Source of the DNA: Algoriphagus ornithinivorans
Lineage (GTDB): Bacteria > Bacteroidota > Bacteroidia > Cytophagales > Cyclobacteriaceae
Assembly: GCF_900115305.1 (NCBI RefSeq)
Contig: NZ_FOVW01000008.1
Location: forward strand, 1-64,000
Reading direction: 5' to 3'
Length of the DNA stretch: 64,000 nucleotides
The notes beneath the pieces are model-generated. The model was not told the origin of the DNA. It worked only from the letters and a program-made list of their open reading frames with translations, and made no database searches. Position numbers and translations under genes: made by a program. Positions 43,932 to 52,662 of this stretch are shown in pieces. Numbering within the stretch: the stretch's first letter is position 1; every line of letters starts with the position of its first letter.

Positions 43932-45389
43932 TTGAAATACTCAATGCTACAAAATAGATCAATTCAGGTATTTGAAACTTCCGCTCAAGGCAGAAAGCTG
44001 GAGAAAGTTGACCAGTTTGAGGAGGCAGAGATCACGATTCAGATCACACTCAATCCGGAGAAAAAATTTCAGACTATCACAGGAATTGGAGGTTCCTTCA
44101 CTGAAGCTTCCGCTCATCTTCTTACTCTGATGAGCGAAGGAAAAAGACGTGAGATTCTCAAGGCATATTTCAGCGAGGAGGGCTCTCGCTACTCCTTGAC
44201 TCGAACACATATTAATTCCTGTGACTTTTCACTAAGCCATTACTCCTACGATTCCAATGCCGGGGATGTAAGTCTCCAGAATTTTTCCATTGAAAGAGAT
44301 AGGAAAGCCTTGATTCCTATGATACAAGAGGCAAAAACTTATTCCAAGCAAGGTTTCAAAATCATCGCTACTCCCTGGACTGCACCTCCTTGGATGAAGG
44401 ATAATCAGAGTTGGGTAGGAGGAAAACTACTTCCGGAGTACTATCCGGTCTGGGCAGATTTTTTTGAAAAATATCTCCAAGCTTACCAGGATGAGGGAAT
44501 AGCTATTTGGGGACTAACCGTGGAAAATGAGCCTCATGGCAATGGGAATAATTGGGAAAGCATGCATTTTAGCCCTGAAGAAATGACTGATTTTGTTCGT
44601 TTTCACCTTGGCCCAAAGCTGGAAAATAAGGGTTGGAAAGAGGTGAAAATTCTAGGTTATGACCAAAACCGGGAAGGACTGAAGGAATGGGTAGATGTCA
44701 TGTTTGCTAATGCCGAGTCTTCCAAGTACTTCTCTGGCACGGCGGTTCATTGGTACGAAAGTACCTATGAGGTCTTTCCGGAGGCCTTACAATATACCCA
44801 TCACAAGGCTCCTGAAAAATTCCTTATTCAAACTGAAGCCTGTATCGATGCTGAAGTTCCAAGATGGCAGGATGATGACTGGTATTGGAGCAAGGAAGCA
44901 AAAGACTGGGGTTGGCTTTGGGCTCCGGAAAATCAGAAATACCTGCACCCCCAATATGTGCCTGTGTATCGGTATGCCGTCGACATCATAGGCTGCTTTA
45001 ATAATTGGGTAGATGGATGGATAGACTGGAATATGGTGCTTGATCGAAGAGGCGGTCCCAACTGGTTTGAAAACTGGTGTGTTGCTCCGGTAATCGTAGA
45101 TCCATCGAATGATGAGGTATACTACACCCCGCTTTATTATATTTTGGCCCACTTTAGTAAATTTATCCGACCAGGTTCCAAAATCATTGAGGTGAATGTT
45201 TCAGAAGATAAAGTTCAAGCAACTGCTGCGAAAAACGAGGATGGTTCTCTGGTCTTAGTTGTATTAAACCAAAACCAATTTAAGATTTCCATCAATCTGG
45301 AAATAGCTGACTACAAATCCGCTTTTTCTATCAGTCCGGCTGCCATTCAAACCATTATTATTGGCTCCGCCCAAACAAAAACCTCTTAA
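43932..45389 (+). CDS. GH30-family beta-glucosidase/glucanase
   Basis: A 485-residue GH30 enzyme. FQTITGIGGSFTEASAHLL opens the barrel, then SRTHINSCDFSLSHYSYD-type substrate loop (TRTHINSCDFSLSHY here), TPWTAPPWMKDN, acid/base Glu in LTVENEPHG and nucleophile Glu in LIQTEACIDAE. A C-terminal beta domain ends it. GH30 members cleave beta-1,6-glucan or glucosylceramides; beside two GH17 genes, beta-1,6 branches of laminarin are the likely target. No signal peptide is seen. The start may be Met5 (43944). Confidence 0.92.
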   Translation: MKYSMLQNRSIQVFETSAQGRKLEKVDQFEEAEITIQITLNPEKKFQTITGIGGSFTEASAHLLTLMSEGKRREILKAYFSEEGSRYSLTRTHINSCDFSLSHYSYDSNAGDVSLQNFSIERDRKALIPMIQEAKTYSKQGFKIIATPWTAPPWMKDNQSWVGGKLLPEYYPVWADFFEKYLQAYQDEGIAIWGLTVENEPHGNGNNWESMHFSPEEMTDFVRFHLGPKLENKGWKEVKILGYDQNREGLKEWVDVMFANAESSKYFSGTAVHWYESTYEVFPEALQYTHHKAPEKFLIQTEACIDAEVPRWQDDDWYWSKEAKDWGWLWAPENQKYLHPQYVPVYRYAVDIIGCFNNWVDGWIDWNMVLDRRGGPNWFENWCVAPVIVDPSNDEVYYTPLYYILAHFSKFIRPGSKIIEVNVSEDKVQATAAKNEDGSLVLVVLNQNQFKISINLEIADYKSAFSISPAAIQTIIIGSAQTKTS

Positions 45390-45427
45390 ACTGATTCAAA
45401 TTATCGAACAATTAATTTAGCCTTTCC

Positions 45428-46318
45428 ATGCCATCATTTAGACAAGAAAAATTTCTTTCCCTCGCCTCCTCTGATTTATCTGACAAATCTTTAGAAGAAC
45501 TCAAGCAAACCTTAAGAAATCAACTGAAAGATGGAGTTCATGGATTTTGTGCTAGTCCCTATGTGGAAGGTCAAAAACCTGGAGATCAACTTACAGAAGA
45601 GCAAATCAGAAAAAGACTGGAGGTCCTGAAGCCTCATACCAAATGGATCAGATCTTTCTCCACCACCGAAGGAAATGAGCTCATCCCAAAAGTAGCCCGG
45701 GAGATGGGGATCAAAACGATGGTTGGAGCCTGGCTGGGCGATAATCCTGAGACCAATGCCAAAGAGGTTGCCAATTTGATTGAGTTGGTGAATGAAGGTT
45801 TGGTGGATATTGCGGCTGTGGGCAATGAGGTATTATACCGAGGAGATTTGACGGTGGATGAGTTACTGGGCCATATTCAAGAGGTCAAAAGTAAAATCCA
45901 GAAAAAAGTACCAGTCGGATATGTGGATGCCTATTATGAATTCGAAGATCATCCGGAGGTATCCGAAGCCTGTGATCTCATTTTGGCGAATTGCTATCCA
46001 TTTTGGGAAGGATGTCCCTTGGAGCATTCCTTGCTTTATATGAAAGAAATGTATCGCATAGCAAAGAATGCAGGCAAAGGAAAGCGGGTGATTATTACAG
46101 AGACTGGATGGCCAGATCAAGGCACCAACCTGAGAGGGGCTGTTCCATCGACCGAAAATGCTATCAAATATTTCATCAATGCCCAGCAATGGTCAAAAGA
46201 AGAGAATATTGAATTATTCTACTTCTCTTCATTTGATGAATCTTGGAAAGTAGGCTCAGAGGGAGATGTAGGAGCTTTCTGGGGAATATGGGATAAAGAC
46301 GAAGTTTTGAAATACTAA
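45428..46318 (+). CDS. GH17-family glycoside hydrolase (second)
   Basis: A 296-residue compact GH17 barrel, with acid/base Glu in VGNEVLYRGDL and nucleophile Glu in VIITETGWPDQG. It lacks a signal peptide. It is 93 residues shorter than the first GH17 and differs in sequence, so the two probably handle different chain lengths. It ends the glucan run, followed by a terminator 34 bp downstream. Confidence 0.9.
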   Translation: MPSFRQEKFLSLASSDLSDKSLEELKQTLRNQLKDGVHGFCASPYVEGQKPGDQLTEEQIRKRLEVLKPHTKWIRSFSTTEGNELIPKVAREMGIKTMVGAWLGDNPETNAKEVANLIELVNEGLVDIAAVGNEVLYRGDLTVDELLGHIQEVKSKIQKKVPVGYVDAYYEFEDHPEVSEACDLILANCYPFWEGCPLEHSLLYMKEMYRIAKNAGKGKRVIITETGWPDQGTNLRGAVPSTENAIKYFINAQQWSKEENIELFYFSSFDESWKVGSEGDVGAFWGIWDKDEVLKY

Positions 46319-46351
46319 TTCAAGTTATCTTTTAGCTTTAATTAATACTAA

Positions 46352-46387
46352 TCCGGTAGCTTTCGATTTGGCTACCGGAATATTTTT
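46352..46387 (+). terminator. Terminator after the glucan operon
   Basis: TCCGGTAGC-tttcgatttg-GCTACCGGA, a perfect 9-bp stem, followed by ATATTTTT. It lies 34 bp after the second GH17 stop. Confidence 0.85.
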
Positions 46388-46537
46388 GAATGCTGCATGA
46401 AAAGAGTATTTATTTTAAAATTTTAACCTACTGTAGGATTGTAAAATGAATAGGATTTTTTCTTTTTCAATCCCTTTTTTCAATCAATCTAAGATCAAAA
46501 ACAGATAGTATTTTCTAACTCTGAAGATATGTAAGCC

Positions 46538-47329
46538 ATGCAAAAAACAACTTTTAAAATACCACAGATGGACTGCCCTTCTGAAGAAAGCCTTATTCAG
46601 ATGAAGCTTCAGACTGTTCGATCCATTGAGCATCTTGAATTCGATATACCAAAAAGGAATTTGCATGTATTCCATAGTGGGAATTTGGAGCAAATTGAAA
46701 AAGCCCTACAAGAACTGAAGCTGGGTGCTGAAAAAATCCGAACCGAGCAGAGTGATGCTTCTTTTTCTTCCCAAAACAATCAACAAAAAAGGTTACTCTG
46801 GACCGTCTTAGGTATCAATTTCTCCTTCTTTTTAATCGAGATGGGCACTGGTCTTATTTCCAAATCTATGGGTTTGGTTGCTGATAGTCTGGATATGTTG
46901 GCTGATGCATTTGTCTATGGATTGAGTTTATTGGCAATCGGTGGAAGCTTGGCGAAAAAGAAAAAAGTAGCCCAAATCGCTGGCTACTTTCAAATGTCTT
47001 TGGCACTTATCGGTTTCGTGGAAGTAGTCCGTCGCTTTATTGGGGTTGAGCAAATGCCCAATTTCAAAACCATGATAATCGTTTCCATTTTGGCATTAGC
47101 TGCCAATATTACCTGCCTGTATCTACTTCAAAAATCTAAAAGTAAAGAAGCTCATATGCAGGCAAGTATGATATTCACGTCGAATGATGTTATCATCAAT
47201 TCCGGGGTAATCCTGGCAGGATTATTAGTTTATTGGTTTAACTCCAAGCTGCCAGATCTGATCATCGGAAGTATAGTATTTGCGCTGGTACTACAGGGAG
47301 CATCCCGCATCCTCAAGCTCGCCAAGTGA
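46538..47329 (+). CDS. Cation diffusion facilitator with N-terminal HMA-like domain
   Basis: A 263-residue membrane protein. Residues 1-65 form a ferredoxin-like metal-binding domain (FKIPQMDCPSEESLIQMKL), with one Cys in place of the usual CxxC. Five or six helices follow, with the CDF metal site in GLVADSLDMLADAFVYGLSL and SNDVIINSGVILAG. The long His-rich loop and C-terminal domain of typical CDF exporters are absent. It should export a divalent metal such as Zn or Co. No regulator is adjacent. Confidence 0.85.
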   Translation: MQKTTFKIPQMDCPSEESLIQMKLQTVRSIEHLEFDIPKRNLHVFHSGNLEQIEKALQELKLGAEKIRTEQSDASFSSQNNQQKRLLWTVLGINFSFFLIEMGTGLISKSMGLVADSLDMLADAFVYGLSLLAIGGSLAKKKKVAQIAGYFQMSLALIGFVEVVRRFIGVEQMPNFKTMIIVSILALAANITCLYLLQKSKSKEAHMQASMIFTSNDVIINSGVILAGLLVYWFNSKLPDLIIGSIVFALVLQGASRILKLAK

Positions 47330-47398
47330 ATTTCGGCAGATTTTAAAAACTCGATTTTTATCAATCCGAAACTCTCTAGTTAACAGCATTTTGAATAA

Positions 47399-47515
47399 TC
47401 CAGAGGTTTCAGCCATACTTTGGTTACTTCAAAGAAAATCGTACCGATTTCAATAGATGGAGCTTCCGGAATTCTTAATTTGCGTGAACCAAAGCGAGGA
47501 AAATTGCCAACATAA
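47399..47515 (+). pseudogene. Tyrosine recombinase tail remnant (integrase B)
   Basis: The frame ending at TAA 47513-47515 encodes SHTLVTSKKIVPISIDGASG and then ILNLREPKRGKLPT. It aligns with the end of integrase A ([34 protein letters not shown]). The codon in the place of the catalytic Tyr is TTC (Phe), and nothing upstream matches. It is a dead end-fragment. Confidence 0.8.
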
Positions 47516-47560
47516 CGAATATCGACACCATTGCCGGTTGAAATATGCGTAAAAACAAAT

Positions 47561-47573
47561 ATTGGCAGTAATT
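47561..47573 (+). other. attI-like core of locus B (ATTGGCAGTAATT)
   Basis: It sits 46 bp after the integrase stop, the same distance as the core in locus A. It matches the reverse complement of 48441-48453 (GTCGGCGGTAGTT) at 9 of 13 positions, and all four differences are transitions. Confidence 0.5.
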
Positions 47574-47658
47574 AGAAATCTCGAAATTAAATCAGATTTT
47601 CTGTCATATTTTAAGAACTCTTGTAACTAATATGAATAGAGAGTTTAAAATAAATTAG

Positions 47659-48162
47659 ATGCAAAACCAATCCACTTACACATTTGAACAAATACTCGAG
47701 ATCAATAAAGATAAAATTTACCGAATTTGTAAAATATATTCGGTACATCCGTTAGAACCACAAGACCTTTTTCAAGATGTTGTTTTCGAAATATGGAAAT
47801 CGTTCTCAACTTTTAAAGAAAAATCAAGCATCAACACCTGGATTTATAAAATAACACTAAATGTCTGTCTTCGTTCAAAACGGAAATCAGTAAATGAAAA
47901 TATCAAATTAGTTCGATTAGAATCAATTGAATTTATTCCTGTGGATGTTAATCAGGATAAAAATCAGCAAGAAAAGTTTAACGCTCTTACTTCCTGCATA
48001 TCTTCATTAGAGGAAAAGAGTAGGGCCATCATTATTCTTTATTTAGAAGAATTACCATATAAAGATATTGCTGTTATTACTGGCTTAACGGAGAATCATA
48101 TAGCCGTAAAAATGAAAAGAATAAAAAAAGTATTGTTGAATTGTCTAACCAATAAATTATAA
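47659..48162 (+). CDS. ECF-type RNA polymerase sigma factor
   Basis: A 167-residue sigma-70 family protein with only regions 2 and 4. Region 2 has EPQDLFQDVVFEIWKSFSTF and STINTWIYKITLN-like sequence (SINTWIYKITLNVCLRSKR here), and region 4 the helix-turn-helix LPYKDIAVITGLTENHIAVKMKRIKK. It should direct polymerase to a small regulon. The next gene, 4 bp downstream, takes the usual position of its partner. It lies inside the locus B cassette. Confidence 0.9.
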   Translation: MQNQSTYTFEQILEINKDKIYRICKIYSVHPLEPQDLFQDVVFEIWKSFSTFKEKSSINTWIYKITLNVCLRSKRKSVNENIKLVRLESIEFIPVDVNQDKNQQEKFNALTSCISSLEEKSRAIIILYLEELPYKDIAVITGLTENHIAVKMKRIKKVLLNCLTNKL

Positions 48163-48166
48163 TAAT

Positions 48167-48439
48167 ATGTGGAGTAAAGAACAAAATGAAGTTTGGCAAG
48201 ATTTAAAAGGAGTTTGGAACAATCAGCCAGAATCGGAAAAAATAAATATTCAGTTATCTAATCTAATTCTTGAATTAAAAAGCAAGGTTAGTCAATTGGA
48301 AAAAGATTTTATAAAAAATGATATAAAATTCATTAAGTCTTCAATTAGTCAGTTTGAAAAAAATTCCATTAAGAATGATCTTAATATAATTTCAAAATTT
48401 ATAAAGAGAGTAGTTGACAAATTTAGAATTAAGAAATAG
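48167..48439 (+). CDS. Small coiled-coil protein downstream of the sigma factor
   Basis: A 90-residue, highly charged helical protein. It has a tandem repeat of about 19 residues: VSQLEKDFIKNDIKFIKSS followed by ISQFEKNSIKNDLNIISKF. It begins MWSKEQNEVWQDLKGVWNNQP. No membrane helix is present, unlike most anti-sigma factors. Position after an ECF sigma gene suggests it modulates that sigma factor. Its stop codon is just before the left core of the palindrome. Confidence 0.7.
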   Translation: MWSKEQNEVWQDLKGVWNNQPESEKINIQLSNLILELKSKVSQLEKDFIKNDIKFIKSSISQFEKNSIKNDLNIISKFIKRVVDKFRIKK

Positions 48440-48440
48440 A

Positions 48441-48512
48441 AACTACCGCCGACACCGTGGAGAACAACAATGGCGCCTAAACATCGCCACAGCGTCTCTA
48501 CCTACGTTTGCG
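48441..48512 (+). repeat. attC-like palindrome of locus B (72 bp)
   Basis: Left core AACTACCGCCGAC (48441-48453), right core GTTTGCG (48506-48512). Inner arms GTGGAGA (48457-48463) with TCTCTAC (48495-48501), then TGGCG (48471-48475) with CGCCA (48485-48489) around a 9-base loop. Spacers are 3 bases on the left and 4 on the right, as in palindromes 1 and 2. Confidence 0.65.
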
Positions 48513-48535
48513 AAAAGTAAACCGACTGAGACAAT

Positions 48536-48916
48536 ATGAATCTAAACCAAATCACAGTTCCTTCATTAGATTTAACAAAAGCAATCCCTTTTTACGAAAA
48601 ACTAGGACTGAAATTAATTGTAAAATCGCTACCACATTATGCGCGATTTAAATGTCCGAATGGTAACTCTACTTTTTCAATTCATCTTACAGACAAATTA
48701 CGAATGGGAGACGGAATCCATGTTTACTTTGAATGTGAAAATCTTGATGAACATGTTGAAAAAATAAAAAGTAAAGGAATTGAATTCGAACAAGATCCAT
48801 CCGACCAGATGTGGTTATGGAGGGAAGCGAGATTAAAAGATCTAGATGGAAATCAACTGGTTTTATTTTGTGCCGGAAAAAACCGACTAAACCCACCCTG
48901 GAGGATAAAAGACTAA
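48536..48916 (+). CDS. VOC-family protein (glyoxalase/bleomycin-resistance type)
   Basis: A 126-residue vicinal-oxygen-chelate protein with LDLTKAIPFYEKLGLKLIV, FECENLDEHVEKIKSKGIEF and WLWREARLKDLDGNQLVLF. It may bind an antibiotic or act as a small lyase. It begins 24 bp past the right core of the 72-bp palindrome and could be a second cassette, but no clear closing site was found. A CTGCCAA/TTGGCAG hairpin (48934-48955) follows without a T run. Confidence 0.88.
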   Translation: MNLNQITVPSLDLTKAIPFYEKLGLKLIVKSLPHYARFKCPNGNSTFSIHLTDKLRMGDGIHVYFECENLDEHVEKIKSKGIEFEQDPSDQMWLWREARLKDLDGNQLVLFCAGKNRLNPPWRIKD

Positions 48917-49076
48917 TATCAGAAGACAGTATCCTGCCAAGTTTGTAATTGGCAGAATAAGTTATTCTGAAGTTTCCGGGTCTTTTTGAGCAAACCATTA
49001 ATCAAGGCGAATTTCTTTGTTTAGCATTTTTACTACCTAATAGAAGTGTCAAGTCAGGCTTATGAAGAGTTTTACA

Positions 49077-50447
49077 TTAAACCCCTCTCCCACTTTCCTT
49101 TAATTCTATATCCGTCAGGTCTGCTATTTTGACTGGCTTTCCGCTCTCGATACTGTTTCTGGCAGCTATTCCTACCAAGATGGACATCGCACCATCTCTA
49201 CTTCCGGCTGATTGTCTCCAAGGATCAGCCATGGCTGGATCCTTGAAGAGTTTATCCTTCAATCGGGTATCCCCCCCACCATGTCCTCCACCTCCATGCG
49301 GAATAGTAATGATTTGCCGCTCTCCAAAATTCTTGGTCAGATGAATTTCATCTGCATCGGCCTCCTCCCATGGCTGTCGCTCCTTGATCCAAGCTTCCAA
49401 ACGTCCCTTCGTGCCATTGAAGGCAATTCGGTAACCTTCATAGGGTGAATAAGTGGTCAGGGAATAACTGACCTGAACCTGATTTTTGTACTTGACCTGA
49501 ACAGCCATCTTATCATAGATATCTACATCCTCCCGAAAAACACAGCCATCCCGGTGATACCCGTCATACTGCTCATTCTCTGGATAGAGATTCACCAGAT
49601 GTTCATTTTTGGTGATATCCCAATAAAAATCACATTGATCGGAATGAGGACATCCCCGGCAGGTAGTATGACGGAAAGGTCCTTTTTTTCCATAAAACTC
49701 CAATGAACCATAAGCAAAAACCTCCTCTGGATCCGAATTAATCCACCAGTTTAATAGGTCGAAATGGTGCGTGGACTTATGCACAAGCAAAGTTCCTCCA
49801 AACTCCTTTCTTCTATGCCATCTTCTAAAGTAATCAGCACCATGGTACACATCCAGATACCAGTGAAAATCTACCGAGGTCAGTTCTCCGATTTCACCTG
49901 CCCGTAATAGCTCATAGAGTTTTTGGCGATGAGGAGAATAGCGGTAATTGAAAGTTACAATGAGTTTTTTCCCGGATTTTCTCTCTGCGTCTAGAATATC
50001 CTGACATTTAAATTCATCCGTGGTCATCGGCTTTTCCGAAATCACATGAATACCAGCATTCAGCCCTTTGATAATAAACTCATGATGTGTACTGTCCATG
50101 GTAGTGACGATCAAGACATCAGGCTTGGCTTCTTTCAGCATCTGGTCAAAATCTGTGAATACAGGGCAGTTAGCTCCAATAAACTTCTTTGCATAAGCCA
50201 ATCTTCCTGGATTGATATCGCTGAGCCCAACAAATTCAACCAATTCCCCATAAGATCTTAGCACATCCCTGCCAAACATGGTCGTGCCCCTGATTCCAGT
50301 GCCAACTAGAGCAAGTTTCATTTTACCATCCTTTGGCCCAACTAAGTCTAAAGCTTGGGCAACAGGATGAATAAAAAAACTACCGGCCAGGAAGCTTCCG
50401 GACATGGCAATGAAATCTCTTCTGGATTGATTGGATGAATGAGACAT
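49077..50447 (-). CDS. Tat-exported Gfo/Idh/MocA-family oxidoreductase
   Basis: A 456-residue protein with a twin-arginine signal (QSRRDFIAMSG). The Rossmann domain has LALVGTGIRGTTMFG and VISEKPMTTDE (the EKP motif), and the catalytic-domain region has HKSTHHFDLLNWW. A Cys cluster (CRGCPHSDQCDFYW) may bind metal. The family uses NAD-bound cofactor on sugars and inositols, and the exported branch is frequent in Bacteroidota glycan users. It stands alone and its substrate is unknown. Confidence 0.9.
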   Translation of the reverse strand: MSHSSNQSRRDFIAMSGSFLAGSFFIHPVAQALDLVGPKDGKMKLALVGTGIRGTTMFGRDVLRSYGELVEFVGLSDINPGRLAYAKKFIGANCPVFTDFDQMLKEAKPDVLIVTTMDSTHHEFIIKGLNAGIHVISEKPMTTDEFKCQDILDAERKSGKKLIVTFNYRYSPHRQKLYELLRAGEIGELTSVDFHWYLDVYHGADYFRRWHRRKEFGGTLLVHKSTHHFDLLNWWINSDPEEVFAYGSLEFYGKKGPFRHTTCRGCPHSDQCDFYWDITKNEHLVNLYPENEQYDGYHRDGCVFREDVDIYDKMAVQVKYKNQVQVSYSLTTYSPYEGYRIAFNGTKGRLEAWIKERQPWEEADADEIHLTKNFGERQIITIPHGGGGHGGGDTRLKDKLFKDPAMADPWRQSAGSRDGAMSILVGIAARNSIESGKPVKIADLTDIELKESGRGV

Positions 50448-50585
50448 GGCTTATGGGTTTAAAAATTGACTCTTTAAGTTAACGAATAAAGAAAAACCTT
50501 CATTGAAAATTTACGGAATCGATTTTCTTGATTTGTTACAGCCACAAATCGCTGTTTAGATTCCTTTTCCTGTATTTTTGGGGGA

Positions 50586-51458
50586 ATGAATTCAACCATG
50601 ACAGACAGAACGATATCTATCCGGGGACTCTTCCGGATCAGCAGACCTATTAATCTGCTCATGGTAGCTTTTGCCCAGTTGATGGCAGCATACTTCCTGA
50701 TAGAAAGAACTCCCCAAGGTTTGTCTGTTCTTCAGGATTATCGGCTGTATTTATTGATTTTGGCAACACTGTTGATTACGGCTGCCGGCTATATGATCAA
50801 TGACTATTACGATGTAAAAATCGATTATGTCAACCGACCGAATGAAGTAATCGTCGGCAAGGGAATCAAGCGAAGAGTGGTGATTTTTCTCCATACCATT
50901 TTCAATTTCACAGGAATAGGATTGGGCGTCCTAGTGGCTCCCAGAATTGCCATTGTTAATTTTGTGGCAGCCTTTTTATTATGGCTATACAGCAACAGAC
51001 TCAAAAGAGAACCCTTTATTGGAAATTTAACGGTTGCTTTTCTGACAGGACTTTCAGTTTATCTGGTTGCCTTTTATTACCAGAAAAACGAACTATTGGT
51101 ACTGACTTACGCCATTTTTGCCTTCTTCTTAAACCTCATTCGGGAAATCCTCAAAGACATTGAAGATAGAAATGGAGATAGAAAACATGGTTGTCGTACG
51201 CTTCCCATTGTCATTGGATTCCGAAAGACCAAGCAAGTGATTTTCATTGTTGCTCTTTGTTTTGTCTCAGCCATTCTGATTATCACTTTTGAAATTAATA
51301 AGCCTGAGTTATTCTATTACTTTGGAGGTCTAGGGATTGCCTTTGTATGGTTTATGAGAAAAATTTACCTCGCGGACCGCAAAGACCACTTCACCCAACT
51401 CAGCACCTGGGCAAAAATATTGATGCTGGTAGGAACCATGAGCATGGCTTTTTTATAG
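50586..51458 (+). CDS. UbiA-family prenyltransferase (geranylgeranylglycerol-phosphate geranylgeranyltransferase-like)
   Basis: A 290-residue protein with about eight membrane helices. The two Asp-rich sites are NDYYDVKIDYVNRP (near residues 73-86) and DIEDRNGDRKHG (near 193-204), which bind Mg-prenyl diphosphate. The branch found beside proBA in Bacteroidota is usually annotated as a digeranylgeranylglyceryl phosphate synthase homologue. Its product here is not known. It starts 136 bp before proB's upstream region with no overlap. Confidence 0.88.
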   Translation: MNSTMTDRTISIRGLFRISRPINLLMVAFAQLMAAYFLIERTPQGLSVLQDYRLYLLILATLLITAAGYMINDYYDVKIDYVNRPNEVIVGKGIKRRVVIFLHTIFNFTGIGLGVLVAPRIAIVNFVAAFLLWLYSNRLKREPFIGNLTVAFLTGLSVYLVAFYYQKNELLVLTYAIFAFFLNLIREILKDIEDRNGDRKHGCRTLPIVIGFRKTKQVIFIVALCFVSAILIITFEINKPELFYYFGGLGIAFVWFMRKIYLADRKDHFTQLSTWAKILMLVGTMSMAFL

Positions 51459-51579
51459 TCTCCTCATCCTTAAACAAACAGATTTTTTACAAAGCCTAAT
51501 TTTTCATTTTTCAAACAGACAGCTCTTGCCTTAGCGTTTCTGCAACAAAACACTTAATTTCATGCATATTCTCTAAAAT

Positions 51580-52662
51580 ATGCTCGAATCCAAGGTAATC
51601 ATCATCAAAATAGGTTCCAACGTACTTACCCAGTCCGATGGCATGCCTGATTTGGAGCGGATGAAGCATTTAGTCTCTCAGATTAGTTTCCTGATCGAGC
51701 AAGGTAAAAAAGTAGTGTTGGTAAGTTCGGGAGCAGTGGCATTTGGAAGACAAGCTGTGGCCATACCGGAAAAGCTCAATCCTGTTTTCAAAAAACAGAT
51801 CTGGGCAGCTACCGGACAAATCCGGCTCATACATCAATATCAAGGCTATTTCGAAAAGAAAGGAATTCAAATCGCTCAGATTTTGGTCACCAAGGAGGAT
51901 TTTCGAGACCGAAAGCATTTTCTCAATATGAAAAACTGCATCGAAGCTTTGTTGCAGCAGGGAATCCTTCCGGTAATCAACGAGAATGATACCGTGACAA
52001 TTACGGAATTAATGTTCACCGACAATGATGAGTTAGCCAGTCTGACCGCAGCGATGATCAATGCGGATACCCTTATGCTGCTGACTAATGTGGATGGGAT
52101 CTTTACCGGAAATCCCGCTGAACCCGACTCAGAGCTGATCGAAAAAATAGCTTCTGATACGCCGGAAGTTTCTAGCTATATCTCCGCTACCAAATCTTCC
52201 TTTGGTCGGGGTGGTATGCTAACCAAATATGCCATGGCAAAAAAATCAGCAGATTTGGGCATTCAGGTCATCATTGCCAACGGGAAGAAAAATGGAGTGT
52301 TGCAGGCTTTTGCGGATAAAAAATTACGATGTACTTGGTTTGAACCCAAAAAGAAAAAACAAGCCCCCAAGAAATGGCTGGCCCATGGCGCGCATTATTA
52401 CAAAGGGGAAGTCTTCATTAATTCCGGTGCCAAAGCTTCTTTGACTTCCGATGTCATACGAAGCCTTTTGCCAATTGGAATCACCAAGTTAGAAGGTGAG
52501 TTTTCCAAAGGTGATATCTTGCTGATTCGGGATGAAAAGGGGGATAAAGTAGGCTTAGGAAGAGCAGAATATTCATCCAAATCGGCTATTGAAAAGCTTG
52601 GCCAAAAAAACCACAAAGCGCTGATTCATTATAATTACCTCTATTTATTCGATCATGACTGA
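51580..52662 (+). CDS. proB: Glutamate 5-kinase
   Basis: A 360-residue amino-acid kinase. [13 protein letters not shown] starts it, then [33 protein letters not shown] and [13 protein letters not shown]; residues 280-355 are the PUA domain. It phosphorylates glutamate, the first step to proline, and is normally feedback-inhibited by proline. It overlaps proA by 8 bp, so the two are coupled. Confidence 0.96.
   Translation: MLESKVIIIKIGSNVLTQSDGMPDLERMKHLVSQISFLIEQGKKVVLVSSGAVAFGRQAVAIPEKLNPVFKKQIWAATGQIRLIHQYQGYFEKKGIQIAQILVTKEDFRDRKHFLNMKNCIEALLQQGILPVINENDTVTITELMFTDNDELASLTAAMINADTLMLLTNVDGIFTGNPAEPDSELIEKIASDTPEVSSYISATKSSFGRGGMLTKYAMAKKSADLGIQVIIANGKKNGVLQAFADKKLRCTWFEPKKKKQAPKKWLAHGAHYYKGEVFINSGAKASLTSDVIRSLLPIGITKLEGEFSKGDILLIRDEKGDKVGLGRAEYSSKSAIEKLGQKNHKALIHYNYLYLFDHD

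Larger units (their letters stand above)
47399..48512 (+). mobile_element. Integron-like locus B (integrase tail, core site, one cassette)
   Basis: A decayed copy of the arrangement at 34.2 kb: the last 30-odd codons of the same integrase, a downstream segment that also matches the first locus (GACGCCATTGCCG against GACACCATTGCCG), a core-like site, one cassette with a sigma factor and a small protein, and a 72-bp attC-like palindrome. Left core and cassette start differ only by transitions. The integrase is dead here. Confidence 0.6.

Noticed and set aside
48981..49012. Possible closing att site of the VOC cassette (GCAAAC ... GTTTAGC)
   Set aside because: It would be only about 35 bp, lacks inner arms, and its left core matches the presumed cassette start (GTTTGCG) imperfectly. 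I leave the VOC gene outside the array.
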